NCBI RefSeq assembly: GCF_963855985.1
Contig: NC_087118.1
Span: forward strand, 7,812,001-7,876,000
DNA: 64,000 nt
From: Ostrinia nubilalis
Lineage: Eukaryota; Arthropoda; Insecta; Lepidoptera; Crambidae
Direction of reading: 5' to 3'
The translations under genes were made by a program, and so were the position numbers. Below, piece after piece: positions 28,623 to 39,605 of this stretch. The notes beneath the pieces are model-generated. The model saw only the letters and a list, made by a program, of their open reading frames with translations, made no database searches and was not told the DNA's origin. The number at the start of each line of letters is the position of its first letter. Within the stretch, counting starts at the first letter, position 1.

Positions 28623-30761
28623 ACACCCGCAACGAGAGAAAATAAAAAAGATGTTTACTCACCGAATATTTAACCAGAAAACACAAACGAGGCGATAAAT
28701 AGACAGAATAACTTACAGTTTCCGTAGTTCGTGTCACATACAAACCGATTATTACACTCACAAACACTTATAAGCGATTTATCTATTTTTATAAGCAAAA
28801 ACTCCCGAGAGCTCCGTACCCGTACGCTCGCACTACACCGTGCGGGACGGGGGGGGGAAGTTGCACCGTGCTGATCGGTGATCTAAATATCGATATTAAA
28901 GCAGACAACAAATGCCGTCATGCTGATAGTTACCTGACTTTTATGGCTACTTTGGGACTTCTTCCAGGCCATACTCTTCCGACTAGATCTGGTAACTGTT
29001 TAGACCATATTTTGTTGAAAACAGATCTTCCGGCCACAATTGCTGTCATTCAGACTGAAATTACAGATCACTACCCCACGTTGCTGGCTCTTAACTTAAA
29101 GAAAAGGTTACCTAAAGACACCTATTATAGCGTCACGCTTAACTATGATTCAATAAAAGAGATTTTGGACAATGCTGATTATAACTCTATTTTAGAGGAT
29201 ACCAATCCTGAAACTTCTGCACTTTCCCTAGTCACCATCATTAGATCTGCAATTAATCAAAATAAAACTGTTAAAATGGTAGCTCGTAAAGACAAAATAA
29301 TTAAACCATGGATTACATGTGGACTCCTACGCTGCATTCGAAATCGAGACTCGATGCATTTAAAATTAAAACAGTCTCCCAATAACACTATTTTGAAAAC
29401 GACGTATCTAAGGTATCGTAACTTTTGCAATGCGCTCTTGAAAAAACTAAAATTAAATTATGAAAAATCCGAAATGGAAAATGCAAAAAATAATCCTAAA
29501 AAAATGTGGAACGTTGTAAAAACTGTCACAAATACAAAATGCATCAAAAAAACCCCCTTTGAGCTTTTACAAATAGACGAGGACGAGAAATCTTCGATTA
29601 ATCGTGTAAATACATTTTTCGCGAATATAGGCAAAAACTTAGCAGCTAAGATTTCCGAATCTATTCCCGAAGACTCCTCTATTACTCTCCCCAACATGAC
29701 CTCTAGGCAGAACTCCTTCGTTATTTTACCAATAGATGAAACTGAGGTGAAAAGGTTGGTGATGAATCTCCGCAGTGATTGCGCTACTGGTTGGGATGAC
29801 ATTTCCCCTCGAGTTATTAAACGCTCATGCGATGCCTTGGTCCCCAGTCTTACACACATAATTAACCTGTGTATAGCTAAGGGAATATTTTCTGCAGTCT
29901 TTAAAAAGGCCGTGATACACCCTATACATAAGAGTGGCGACAGAGACTGTGTATCAAACTATCGGCCAATCTCGATCTTGAGTAACCTTTCTAAGATCCT
30001 AGAACGCTATCTTAATGCCAGTCTCACCAACTACTTAGAGACCTTTTCACTCTTGTCAGCTAATCAGTATGGCTTTCGGAAAGGTACCTCAACAGAAGAT
30101 GCTGTATCCAACTTTGTAGAAACTCTTGTTACACATATAGACGACAGGCAGAAGTGTTTTGGCATTTTTCTCGACCTTTCCAAGGCTTTCGACACAGTCT
30201 CTGTCCCCATCCTACTCACTAAGCTCGAATGCATCGGTATCCGAGGTACTGCCCTGGACGTTTTTGCCAGCTACCTTTCGAACCTTTCAGATCAGATCAG
30301 AGATGGCGCTAGTCGCCTTGTAAACATTAGCTCCGTATTGATTTTAACAAAAAATATGTAAACTTGAGTTTTTCGGTAATTAAATGCCCGTTACATAAAC
30401 CTTCGACCAGAAAACCTTCGTGAAAGTGTTATCTACGCATAAATCTGCGTTGTTGTGGAGTAATTTTAAATCAAACAAGTTACGCACATAAACCGTTAAC
30501 TTACCGAAAACATCACAAAAAACTACATGTGAGTGCAAAACTGCGTCCAACCTGTGACATCCATTTCAATGACTTCAAATCTGTGATTGTCAGCTATAAG
30601 GTACGTGAAAATAGTGAAATTTATAACCTCAAAGCTAGAATTAAATGAGTCATTGAACCGTTCAACGATTGCCAGCTTCCGCTACTCGCCGCTAGATGGC
30701 GCTTATTACAACGCCATACTATTAAATTTTGGCTGAGCTTTTGCGATCGTGTTTCTAAGCT

Positions 30762-32117
30762 TTGACTACTACTCACAAGATGGCGTTAATATGCGCGGGC
30801 TGCCGTACTGAGATACCGGATAGAAGATTTTTGAACTGCTCGATATGTCATGAGAACTATGATTTGGAATGCGCCAATGTTCCCGAAAAGCGCTTCTACA
30901 ATACTATGTCAAAAGAACATAAACAATCATGGAAGTGTCATTGTTGCCGTTCGAGGGAACCTAGAACAGACAATAGCAATACGCCAATACGACCACATCA
31001 TAACTATGATCCGCAGCCCTCCGCTCACATATATGAGCCCTTCCAGGATGCGCATACTTCAAGTATAGACCCAAACGTCACTCTACGGAAAAAAATACCC
31101 TGCTCCAACAATGAAAATTCAAGAGTAAGCGACGAAGACTTAACTCTTTCGCCTCTAGGAAATACACTATCACCTGCAACACCTGAAAACAAGGAAATTG
31201 TCTGCCATGTAAAAGAAGATGAACGAATTTCTCTACAGGGCTTTACATCTATATTGCAAGAAAACAATAAATACATATTATCCTCAATTCAGACTTCTTT
31301 CCGAAAAGAAATAGAAAATGCGATATCTAAAATAAAGGCTGAGTTCAGACTTAGCTTTGAAAAGATATCGTCGGATCAAACGAAACTAGAACAAGATGTA
31401 ATCACCATAAATAGCGAAATAAAGCAACTAGAGGAAAAATGTTATACTCTACGATCTGAATACCAAAAACTACAGAAAGATATCCAGAATCTACAAATAA
31501 ATGCAGACCAACCGACGACCCAAGTAAGCGATGTAAGCAAAGAAAAAATACTGGTATTACATGGACTTGCGGAGAATTACTGGGAGACAGATGAAGAAAC
31601 AATAGAAAGAATTATTAACATCTTCTACGGCATACTCAACGTCGACTTATCAGGCTACATAGAAGAAATAACATTCATAGGCAAAAAAGGACGCAAAAGA
31701 CCACTAAAAATTGAACTGATAAGCAAAAGAATGAAAAAATACATACTGGACAATTCAGCGTACATAAGGGAGGCTGGTTTTAGTGTCACTGAATACCTCA
31801 GCCCCTCAGCTTTGCAAGAAAGAAGAAAATTAAACCACGCTTTACATATGGCGCGGCAAAGTGGCCATCATGCAATTATTAGAAACAATACGTTAATCAT
31901 AAATGGAGAAGTGACTACTATATCAGAAGACGAAGAGAAAACGAACACATATAATAGAAAAGCGTCAGAAAAGAAAACTTTGAACGATGTAGTACCGGCG
32001 CCTGGAAATACACCGTCAGCAGGCCAACCATCCCGCCCACAAACACTGGACACAACACAATACGACCCTAAAAGAAAACGCGAACCATCTAAGAGAAACT
32101 CTACCTTTCGTGACTGA
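30762..32117 (+). CDS. LINE-C ORF1: PHD-like zinc finger plus coiled coil (451 aa)
   Basis: The frame begins ATG ACT ACT near 30762; a second ATG (30780, MALICAGC) fits too. Residues 10-62 form a PHD-like C4HC3 finger (CAGCRTEIPDRRFLNCSICH, then C, W and CHCC). Residues 165-250 are coiled coil. The C-terminal half (EKILVLHGLAENYWET, then FIGKKGRKRPLKIEL) resembles the RRM-like fold of LINE ORF1 proteins. PHD-bearing ORF1s are common in insect Jockey-group LINEs. The frame is intact. Confidence 0.85.
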   Translation: MTTTHKMALICAGCRTEIPDRRFLNCSICHENYDLECANVPEKRFYNTMSKEHKQSWKCHCCRSREPRTDNSNTPIRPHHNYDPQPSAHIYEPFQDAHTSSIDPNVTLRKKIPCSNNENSRVSDEDLTLSPLGNTLSPATPENKEIVCHVKEDERISLQGFTSILQENNKYILSSIQTSFRKEIENAISKIKAEFRLSFEKISSDQTKLEQDVITINSEIKQLEEKCYTLRSEYQKLQKDIQNLQINADQPTTQVSDVSKEKILVLHGLAENYWETDEETIERIINIFYGILNVDLSGYIEEITFIGKKGRKRPLKIELISKRMKKYILDNSAYIREAGFSVTEYLSPSALQERRKLNHALHMARQSGHHAIIRNNTLIINGEVTTISEDEEKTNTYNRKASEKKTLNDVVPAPGNTPSAGQPSRPQTLDTTQYDPKRKREPSKRNSTFRD

Positions 32118-32441
32118 TATAATAATAATGTTTCAAAATATGCAAAGTATTGGTAACAAAACTCACCTTCTTGAAGCTTTAGTAAATGAAAACTGTAATT
32201 TGAATGTATTATGTATAACTGAGTCTTGGTTATGCAAAGAAAGAATAGGTCTACTAAAAATTGAAAACTACTTTGTTTGCTCATCTTTCTGTCGAGAGGA
32301 GCACATAGGCGGCGGTGTATGTATCTTGGTAAAAAACTCTTTAGAATACCGCGATCGTCTTGATATAACTTTAATGTCTGTGGAAATGATTTTTTAAATA
32401 TGTGCTATCGAATTACCCAAACAAAACTTGTTGATTATTAA

Positions 32442-33886
32442 CCCTATACTTGGCAACGACGGTTTTGGTTAATATTTGTGATTTACACTATAAATATTGG
32501 ATTTATGATGAGTAAAAATCATGTAAAAAATACGAAAAAAAATCTTAGGTATGTAGTTTTGGAAATATAGTATGTATCTTTCAGTGCACATTGCCAGCTT
32601 TGTAGTAAATTAAAATATGGTTTATTTGTGAGTATAAATTAGTTATTTAATAGAAAATTACTACAAAACCTTAAGATATTCCTTATTTGAAAAACAAAAA
32701 ATAAATATCTTTTACAAAAAACTGAAAACAAATAAAAAAAACACTTCAAAGTATGAAACACCTTGAAAGTATAGCTGCATTTGGATGTATGAGAACCACT
32801 CCATACGCGTCGTTGGAGTACCTCCTGAACCTCAGACCCCTCTTACCATCCAGGAGAAGCAAATGCAGATAGAACACATGGGAATCTTGCAAGACCATCA
32901 AAGAAATGCCAGGGGTATTGATGCCAACTGATACCGAACTGTGTTCACGTCTTTGATTGAAGATAATTAGATATCCAACTTATAGTGGAAACACAAGATA
33001 GCGGAAATAGATCTCTGGAACTCTCAGGAAAACTATGCAGCAGTCGAACTGGCTAAAATTCTTCAATCACCAGCTTTATAACCAAATGCATGCAGCAGCC
33101 TGGACAGGCTGCTCGCTTTTTGGGGTGATTTGGGTTGGTTGGTGTAGGAAAATAACCACCCAAAAGAATCAGGAGGCTAAGTGCGGCTTCTAATTCATTA
33201 GCTGAAGTGTCACCGCTACTGACTTTTGTCCTGGTTCGAGATTTTGGAACCATAACCAGCATTTTGCGCGCCTGACTTTGTTGCTGCAGCACTAAGTTGT
33301 TCAAAAATCAACCACTCTTTAGTAAATGAATTAAAACTCACATCAGTATATTATAATTTACAGCTTTAAATATTACTAACTAATAACATATCCCTTTTTT
33401 ATGCGATAAAATCTATGAAAAAATCATAAAATAGAGTCAACGAGAACCTGGCAATGTGTCTTTAGAGATACATTCAAAATTGAAAGTAAATTATTATGTA
33501 TCTGACAATGTGCATTTAGAGATACATTCGGACAATCCGCATCGTACAAGAATAATTTACAAGTTTTGGGATGAAAAAACAGCACCATCATCAAGAAACA
33601 TTTATTTATTATCCATATTACTACAAATAATCACCAATATTCTTTTAAAAAAACACCGATAATGATAAAAATTATCAGCCGGTGCGTAGGCGCCTGTCAA
33701 CGGTCTGACATTTTGCATATTACTGTTAAATCTGTACAGCCTGTAGCGATTTTATACTGTGCAACACAATCTGTAGTATTTGGGCTAACGTTATATTAAA
33801 AAAACATTTGAAAATAGTTTTTGGTTTCTCCCCCATATTTTTGTTTTGGTCAACGTATCTATAAATGCACAATGCCAAGAAAAGGG
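32442..33886. mobile_element. piggyBac-like non-autonomous element (1445 bp)
   Basis: Flanked by TTAA (32438-32441 and 33887-33890). Ends are CCCTATACTTGGCA and its near complement TGCCAAGAAAAGGG, typical of piggyBac. Subterminal inverted repeats occur: ATGTATCTTTCAGTGCAC at about 32573, and its counterpart GGCAATGTGTCTTTAGAGAT at about 33450. On the minus strand around 33200, TSANELEAALSLLILLGG resembles the N-terminal region of piggyBac transposases, so this looks like an internally deleted derivative. It disrupts LINE-C ORF2 without altering the frame once excised. Confidence 0.87.
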
Positions 33887-36335
33887 TTAATTTATATTGG
33901 CCTAATTGTAAGAGAGATGTAGAAATATTTTATTCACAATTAGATAAACTCCTGAAACTTATTTCCAAAAAAGACTCCTCCAAGAATATTGTGATAGGAG
34001 GAGACTTCAATGTAGACTTTTCAACGAATAATAATGAAAAATATAGATTACTGAATTTTATGCTAGGCTATAATTTTTATCAGAAGATTGATAAACCTAC
34101 TAGAATCACCCCAACAAGTTCCACATGTATCGATTTACTGTTTTTAAATTTTAATTCAAATGGTATACAAATAACCGTCAAAGAATTTGGCTTCTCTGAT
34201 CATCGCGGTCTATTACTTTCCTTGCCTTCTGTTATTAAAAATATAAAACAATTCTCTAAATACAAACGTATGTATAATAACGAGAACATAATCAAATTTA
34301 AACACGAGCTTGAAAAAATCGATTGGGAAAATTCACTTAACTGTATCCAAAACATAAACGAAAACTATAATAAATTTGACAAAATTATGAAAAAAAATTT
34401 AGATAAATGCATACCCTGTAAACTGTACAAAATTAATTGTAACTCTAAAGTAAAATACCTAACAACTGGATTAAAAACTTCATGCCGTTTTAAAAGATTC
34501 TTAAGGATATTGATAGCCAAATCCAAAAGCAATAATTTGAAAAATTACTTTAAAAAATACTGCAAAACATTAAAAAGGGCCGTTAACACGTCAAAGAAAA
34601 TCTGTAATAAGCGTCAATTCGAAAATTCTCAAAATAAAATCAAGTGCATGTGGAAAATAATAAATATTGAAACAAATAAAAATCCACGAAAAAATAAAAA
34701 TATACAACTCAAAGCCAAAAACGAAGACTTAGTTTGTGACCCCACCAAGCTAGCTAATACATTCAATTCTTTTTTTGTTGATATTGGCAGCTCACAGAAG
34801 AAATTAAATACTAAAATAAGTCCACTTTCAGTTAACACTATAGAAAACACATTCTTCTTGAGCCCAACTAATCCTAACGAAATATACACTATATTACGTA
34901 ACCTAAAAAATAAAACGTCCTTTGGCATAGATGAAATACCTCCCACCTTAATAAAGGCCTGTGCTCATCTACTAACAACCCCATACACCATGTTAATAAA
35001 CCAGTCCTTCTCAGAGGGTATTTTTCCGGATGCCCTGAAGATATCCATAATTAAGCCAATCTACAAAAAAGGGGACTCCAAAGATATAAATAATTACAGA
35101 CCTATAGCATTGTTACCGACTTCAGCTAAGATATTTGAAACCGCTATGGTAAAGCGTTTATACACCTTTTATGAAAAATTTAATGTCCTTCACGAAAACC
35201 AACACGGTTTCCGAAAAAACCGCTCCACGACTTTGGCAATCTACAAATACGTTAGGAATGTCTTAGATGAAATAAATAGCAGAAAATATGCAGTGGGCCT
35301 CCTACTCGACATGAGTAAAGCCTACGATAGGGTTAACTATGAAATTCTTTTGGATAAACTATACCAAACAGGCATAAGAGGAATGACTCACAACTGGTTC
35401 AGATCTTATCTTAAAGATCGCTACCAATACGTAGAGATTGAAAATACAAACTACGAAACAGGGAAAATCACACACACTAGATCAGACATAGTCCCTATCA
35501 CTGGCTCTATCCCACAAGGTAGCGTCTTGGGATGTTTGTTGTTTTTGATATACAGGGTGTTTCTTGTAAGGTGTCAAGCCGAAGGCAGGTGATAGGTGAG
35601 GACTAGACCTATCGATTTCACCCCCATGTATGTTTTACGATTTTTCTTAGTTTAGAAGTTATCGTTAATTTTGTGATTTTTTCAAATTTCATGACCTAGT
35701 GGCTTAATTTTTTTTTTATCTTTTTATTGGGTTGACTTTTCTCAGATTTCTTTTTTTTGACAGATTCCCTATTAGTTGCAGATATTTGAAAAAAATAATC
35801 ATCTTCCTATCTTTGATGCAAGATACAAAATTTTTTCTAGAAACATAAAAAATATGCTTTTAGCAGAACATTCTAAAATTTTCAATTGAAATGTATGAGA
35901 AAAAAAAAGAATTTCCATAGGTCCAAAATAATTTTAAAAACTGCGCAGTTTTCTAAACTTTCATAATAACACAAAAAAACATGTACTTAATAGGCCATTA
36001 TTTTCTGTAATCGCTCCACTAAAGTGGTAAGTCGGAGATTCCGTTACATGCTTTTGACTTTCTTAGGACTAAGTAATATTTGCAATCCCCTAAGTTTACG
36101 TTATGTAGAACACATTTAGAGACAATAACTGAAAAGATTTTTTATTCACAACGTGGAAGCTCTTGCTCTTCATGTAGTATACAAAAGGGAATATGAAAAT
36201 TTTGATGACAAAGCATATTAGAATGCAAGAAGCTTTTGTAAATTTACGAATAGTTGTTTTGCGTCGTTGTCGAATGTGCATTCAGGTCAGCGACGGACAT
36301 TTTGAACATTTACTTTAAATTAAATCATTACACCC

Positions 36336-36401
36336 TTTTTTGCTCTCTCTCTCTCTCTCTCTCTCTCACAGACACACACACAGACGCACACACACACGCA
36401 C

Positions 36402-36456
<55 letters not shown>
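36336..36456. repeat. compound CT/CA microsatellite in FB1
   Basis: A CT run (about 36341-36366) passes into imperfect then pure CA repeats up to 36456. The equivalent tract in FB2 (39304-39390) has a longer CT and a shorter CA part. Confidence 0.95.
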
Positions 36457-36460
<4 letters not shown>

Positions 36461-36523
36461 CTTTCTCTTTCCTTTCACACTCTAATAGGTAGGTATATCA
36501 AATTTAATCGTAAAGTAACAATC

Positions 36524-36675
36524 ACCACTGTGGTCTAGTGGTAAGACTACCTATTTAGGACAGCCAATTCCTCTGTGGTTTAGGATTCCGGGTGAAGCTC
36601 GCTGATCATCCAGCAGTTTCCAACTTTCCATCAGGTCAGATGAAGGGCAAGAGCTTCCTCGTTGTGGATAAAAAA
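36524..36675 (+). mobile_element. tRNA-derived SINE segment captured in FB1
   Basis: TGGTCTAGTGGTAAG (box A-like, 36531-36545), then GGATTCCGGGTGAAGCTCGC, then CAAGAGCTTCCTCGTTGTGG and a short A tail. Same family as the full SINE at 49223-49565, but lacking the box B part. The SINE 3' end is also present, inverted, in the left FB1 arm near 36146-36170. Confidence 0.8.
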
Positions 36676-39120
36676 TGTTCTGTTCAGTTATTGTCTCTAA
36701 ACGTGTTCTACGTAACGTACACTTAGAGGATTGCAAATATTAGTTAGTCCTAAGAAAGTCAAAAACATGTAACGGAATCTCCGACTTACTACTTTAGTAG
36801 AGCGATTACAGAAAATAATGGCCTGTTAAGTACATGTTTTTTTGTGTTATTATGAAAGTTCAGAAAACTGCGCAGTTTTTAAAATTATTTTGGACCTATG
36901 GAAATTCTTTTTTTTTTCTCATACATTTCAGTCGAAAATTTTAGAATGTTCTGCTAAAAGCATATTTTTTATGTTTCTAGCAAAAATTTTGTATCTTGCA
37001 TCAAAGATAGGAAGGTGATTATTTTTATCAAATATCTGCATCTAATAGGGAATCTGTCAAAAAAAAGAAATCTGAGAAAAGTCAACCCAAAAAAAAAATT
37101 AAAAAAAAATTAAGCCACTAGGTCATGAAATTTGAAAAAATCACAAAATTAACGATAACTTCTAAACTACGAAAAATCGTAGAACATACATGGAGGTGAA
37201 ATCGATAGGTCTAGTCCTCACCTATCACCTGCCTTCGGCTTGACACCTTACAAGAAACACCCTGTATATAAATAATCTCCCAAATATATTAGACGACCAC
37301 TGTGTAATTTTTGCTGATGACGTTTCTGTTTTAATGCCTTGCTCTAACATAACTGAACTGGAAGTTAAACTAAACTCGACATTGGACAAAATTGTAAACT
37401 GGCTTGAAGTGCATAATTTGCAACTTAACTTAAATAAAACTAAAATTATTCAATTTAAAACCTACCAAAAAACTGCATTACAAATATCATATCAGTACAA
37501 AAACACAAAATTGGAAACCGTGAACTCTGCCACCCTGTTAGGAATAGACTTGGATACCCATTTGAATTGGAAGCAGCATATCCAAAGGCTGTCGAACAAA
37601 ATGTCCTCTTTTGTATATGCACTCCAACACCTAAAGAGAGTCACCGACCTTAAGACTGCATTGACAGCATACTACGCATACGCGCACTCGAGACTGTCGT
37701 ACGGTGTAATTATATGGGGAAATTCCTGCGAAGTAGAAAGAGATTTTATACTGCAAAAGAAATGCATTAGAATTTTAACCAATATAGATCAGATGGAATC
37801 CTGTAGACCACATTTTGTCAGGCTTCAAATACTAACCCTTACGTCTATTTATATCCTCGAGTCCTGTAAATTTGTCAAAAAGCATGCTAACTTGTATTCA
37901 CCGGAAAAAGGAACTAAAAGAAACAATAGAAATTTGAACAAGCTTAAAGTACCCTTCTCAAAGTTAAAATTGTTTTCATCTGGTCCCCATAGCATGCTTA
38001 TAAAAATATACAACCACCTACCTAATAAATTGAAAAATTTAGAATCCTTCACGCTTTTTAATAAAAATCTAAAAATCTTCCTAATTAATAAATGTTATTA
38101 TAATTTGCAAGAATTTCTAAGTGATAAATTCAATGATAGTGATGGGTAATTCGATATATTATTTTATATTTAATAATGTTGTTATAAAATTGTAATGTTG
38201 TAATTGAAATAAGTTGTAATTATACAGATCTCTAATATTATTATTTAAATTATAATACTTATTAGATTTAATCTCATGTTGCAATACCCTAGCAGGGTCC
38301 ATGTTTTGGGTCTATGTCTATATGTAAGAACTTTTATATACCAACATTGGAGCAATAAAGAATTTGAATTTGAATTTGAATTTGAACAGAACTCAGTGTG
38401 TTAAAATTGGTGCGATTACCAGCGATGAAGAGCCAATCTGTTATGGAGTCCCGCAGGGAAGTATTCTGGGGCCTACACTATTCATTATACAGGGTGTTTC
38501 TTGTAAGGTGTCAAGCCGAAGGCAGGTGATAGGTGAGGACTAGACCTATCGATTTCACCCCCATGTATGTTTTACGATTTTTCATAGTTTAGAAGTTATC
38601 GTTAATTTTGTGATTTTTTCAAATTGTATGACCTAGTAGGCTTTAAATTTTTTTATCTTTTTTTTGGGTCAACTTTTCTCAGATTTCTTTTTTTTGACAG
38701 ATTCCCTATTAATTGCAGATTTTTGAAAAAAATAATCAACTTCCTATCTTTGATGCAAGATACAAAATTTTTGCTAGAAACATAAAAAATATGCTTTTAG
38801 CGGAACATTCTAAAATTTTCAACTTAAAAGTTTAAAAAAAAAAACAAAATTCCATAGGTCCAAAATAATTTTAAAAACTGCGCAGTTTTCTGAACTTTCA
38901 TAATAACACAAAAAAACATGTACTTAATAGGCCATTATTTTCTGTAATCGCTCCACTAAAGTGGTAAGTCGGAGATTCCGTTACATGTTTTTGACTTTCT
39001 TAGGACTAAGTAATGTTTGCAATCCCTTAAGTTTACGTTATGTAGAACACATTTAGAGACAATAACTGAACAGAACATTGTTTTATCCACAACAAGGAAG
39101 CTCTTGCCCTTCATCTGGTA

Positions 39121-39279
39121 TACAATAGGGAATATGAAAATATTGATGAACTGCGGACAAAGCTGACTGAAGCACAAAACCAAATTAAAATGAAGAAGAA
39201 GGTTTTACGAAGATTTTATTTGCGTCGTTGTCGAATGTGCATTCAGGTCAACGGCGGACATTATGAACATTTACTTTAA
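39121..39279 (+). pseudogene. C-terminus of a Tc1/mariner-type transposase in FB2
   Basis: The frame reads ENIDELRTKLTEAQNQIK and YLRRCRMCIQVNGGHYEHLL, then a stop at 39277-39279. The R-R-x-x-x-C-I-x-x-x-G-G-H-x-E-x-L-L ending is characteristic of IS630/Tc1/mariner transposases of insects. The catalytic DDE/D core is gone. It supports the superfamily call for the FB elements together with the TA duplication. Confidence 0.75.
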
Positions 39280-39302
39280 ATTAAATCATTACACCCATTT
39301 TT

Positions 39303-39389
<87 letters not shown>

Positions 39390-39460
39390 AACTCTTTCCC
39401 TTTCTCTCACACTCTAATATGTAGGTAGTTATATCGAATTTAATCGTAAAGTAACAACCA

Positions 39461-39605
39461 CCACTGTGGTCTAGTGGTAAGGCCACCTATTTAGGACAGC
39501 CAATTCCTCTGTGGTTTAGGATTCCGAGTGAAGCTCGCTGATCATCCATCAGTTTTCATCAGGTCAGATGAAGGGCAAGAGATTCCTCGTTGTGGATAAA
39601 AAAAT
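39461..39605 (+). mobile_element. tRNA-derived SINE segment captured in FB2
   Basis: Orthologous in position to the FB1 segment: box A-like TGGTCTAGTGGTAAG, then GGATTCCGAGTGAAGCTCGC and the TTGTGGATAAAAAAA end, so the capture predates the divergence of the two copies. Confidence 0.8.

Larger units (their letters stand above)
23895..28869 (-). mobile_element. R1-clade LINE, complete insertion with 13-bp target duplication
   Basis: Bounded by GCTGATCGGTGAT at 23882-23894 and 28870-28882. On the minus strand: 5' UTR (28869 to about 28623, with a run of G/C), ORF1 (28622-27207), ORF2 (27214-24183), then a 3' UTR without poly-A. GCPQGSVLGP and YADD in RT, CCHC knuckles in ORF1 and a C-terminal CCHC in ORF2 point to the R1 clade. 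Inserted in the endonuclease codons of LINE-B; not in ribosomal DNA. Confidence 0.9.
35553..37264. mobile_element. foldback Tc1/mariner-like element FB1 (1712 bp)
   Basis: TA duplication (35551-35552, 37265-37266); ends CAGGGTGTTTCTTGTAAGG and complement. The inverted arms are about 610 bp each (to about 36168 on the left and from about 36645 on the right). The interior holds CT and CA microsatellites, a tRNA-SINE-derived segment and the last codons of a Tc1/mariner-type transposase (RRCRMCIQVSDGHFEHLL, near 36255-36318). It is inserted between the second and third codons' bases of L-I-Y-I-N in LINE-C RT. Non-autonomous. Confidence 0.92.
32110..38149 (+). pseudogene. LINE-C ORF2 endonuclease-reverse transcriptase, interrupted twice
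   Basis: Piece 1 (about 32110-32441) has FQNMQSIG, CITESWL and GGGVCILV, with an in-frame TAA at 32395-32397. Piece 2 (33887-35552) continues with YWPNCKRD, IGGDFNVDF, GFSDHRG, then RT NYRPIALLPTSAKIFE, QHGFRKNRSTT, LLDMSKAYDR and GSIPQGSVLGCLLFLI. Piece 3 (37265-38149) gives NNLP, the catalytic FADD and the thumb. Removing piggyBac plus one TTAA (1449 nt) and FB1 plus one TA (1714 nt) places all three in one frame. The only other lesion noted is the TAA. Confidence 0.9.
30284..38383 (+). mobile_element. LINE-C, near full-length, inserted in LINE-B RT
   Basis: Flanked by GAAC (30280-30283 and 38384-38387), inserted between the SYLSN and RTQCVK codons of LINE-B. It has a 5' UTR of about 480 bp, ORF1, overlapping ORF2, a 3' UTR and a tail of GAATTT repeats ending at 38383. 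It contains a piggyBac-like element (32442-33886) and foldback FB1 (35553-37264). Without those it is about 4.9 kb, a normal LINE length. Confidence 0.9.

Noticed and set aside
36254..36538. Open frame across the CT/CA microsatellite in FB1
   Set aside because: It is translation of simple repeats (His-Thr runs), joined by chance to the transposase remnant; not a gene.
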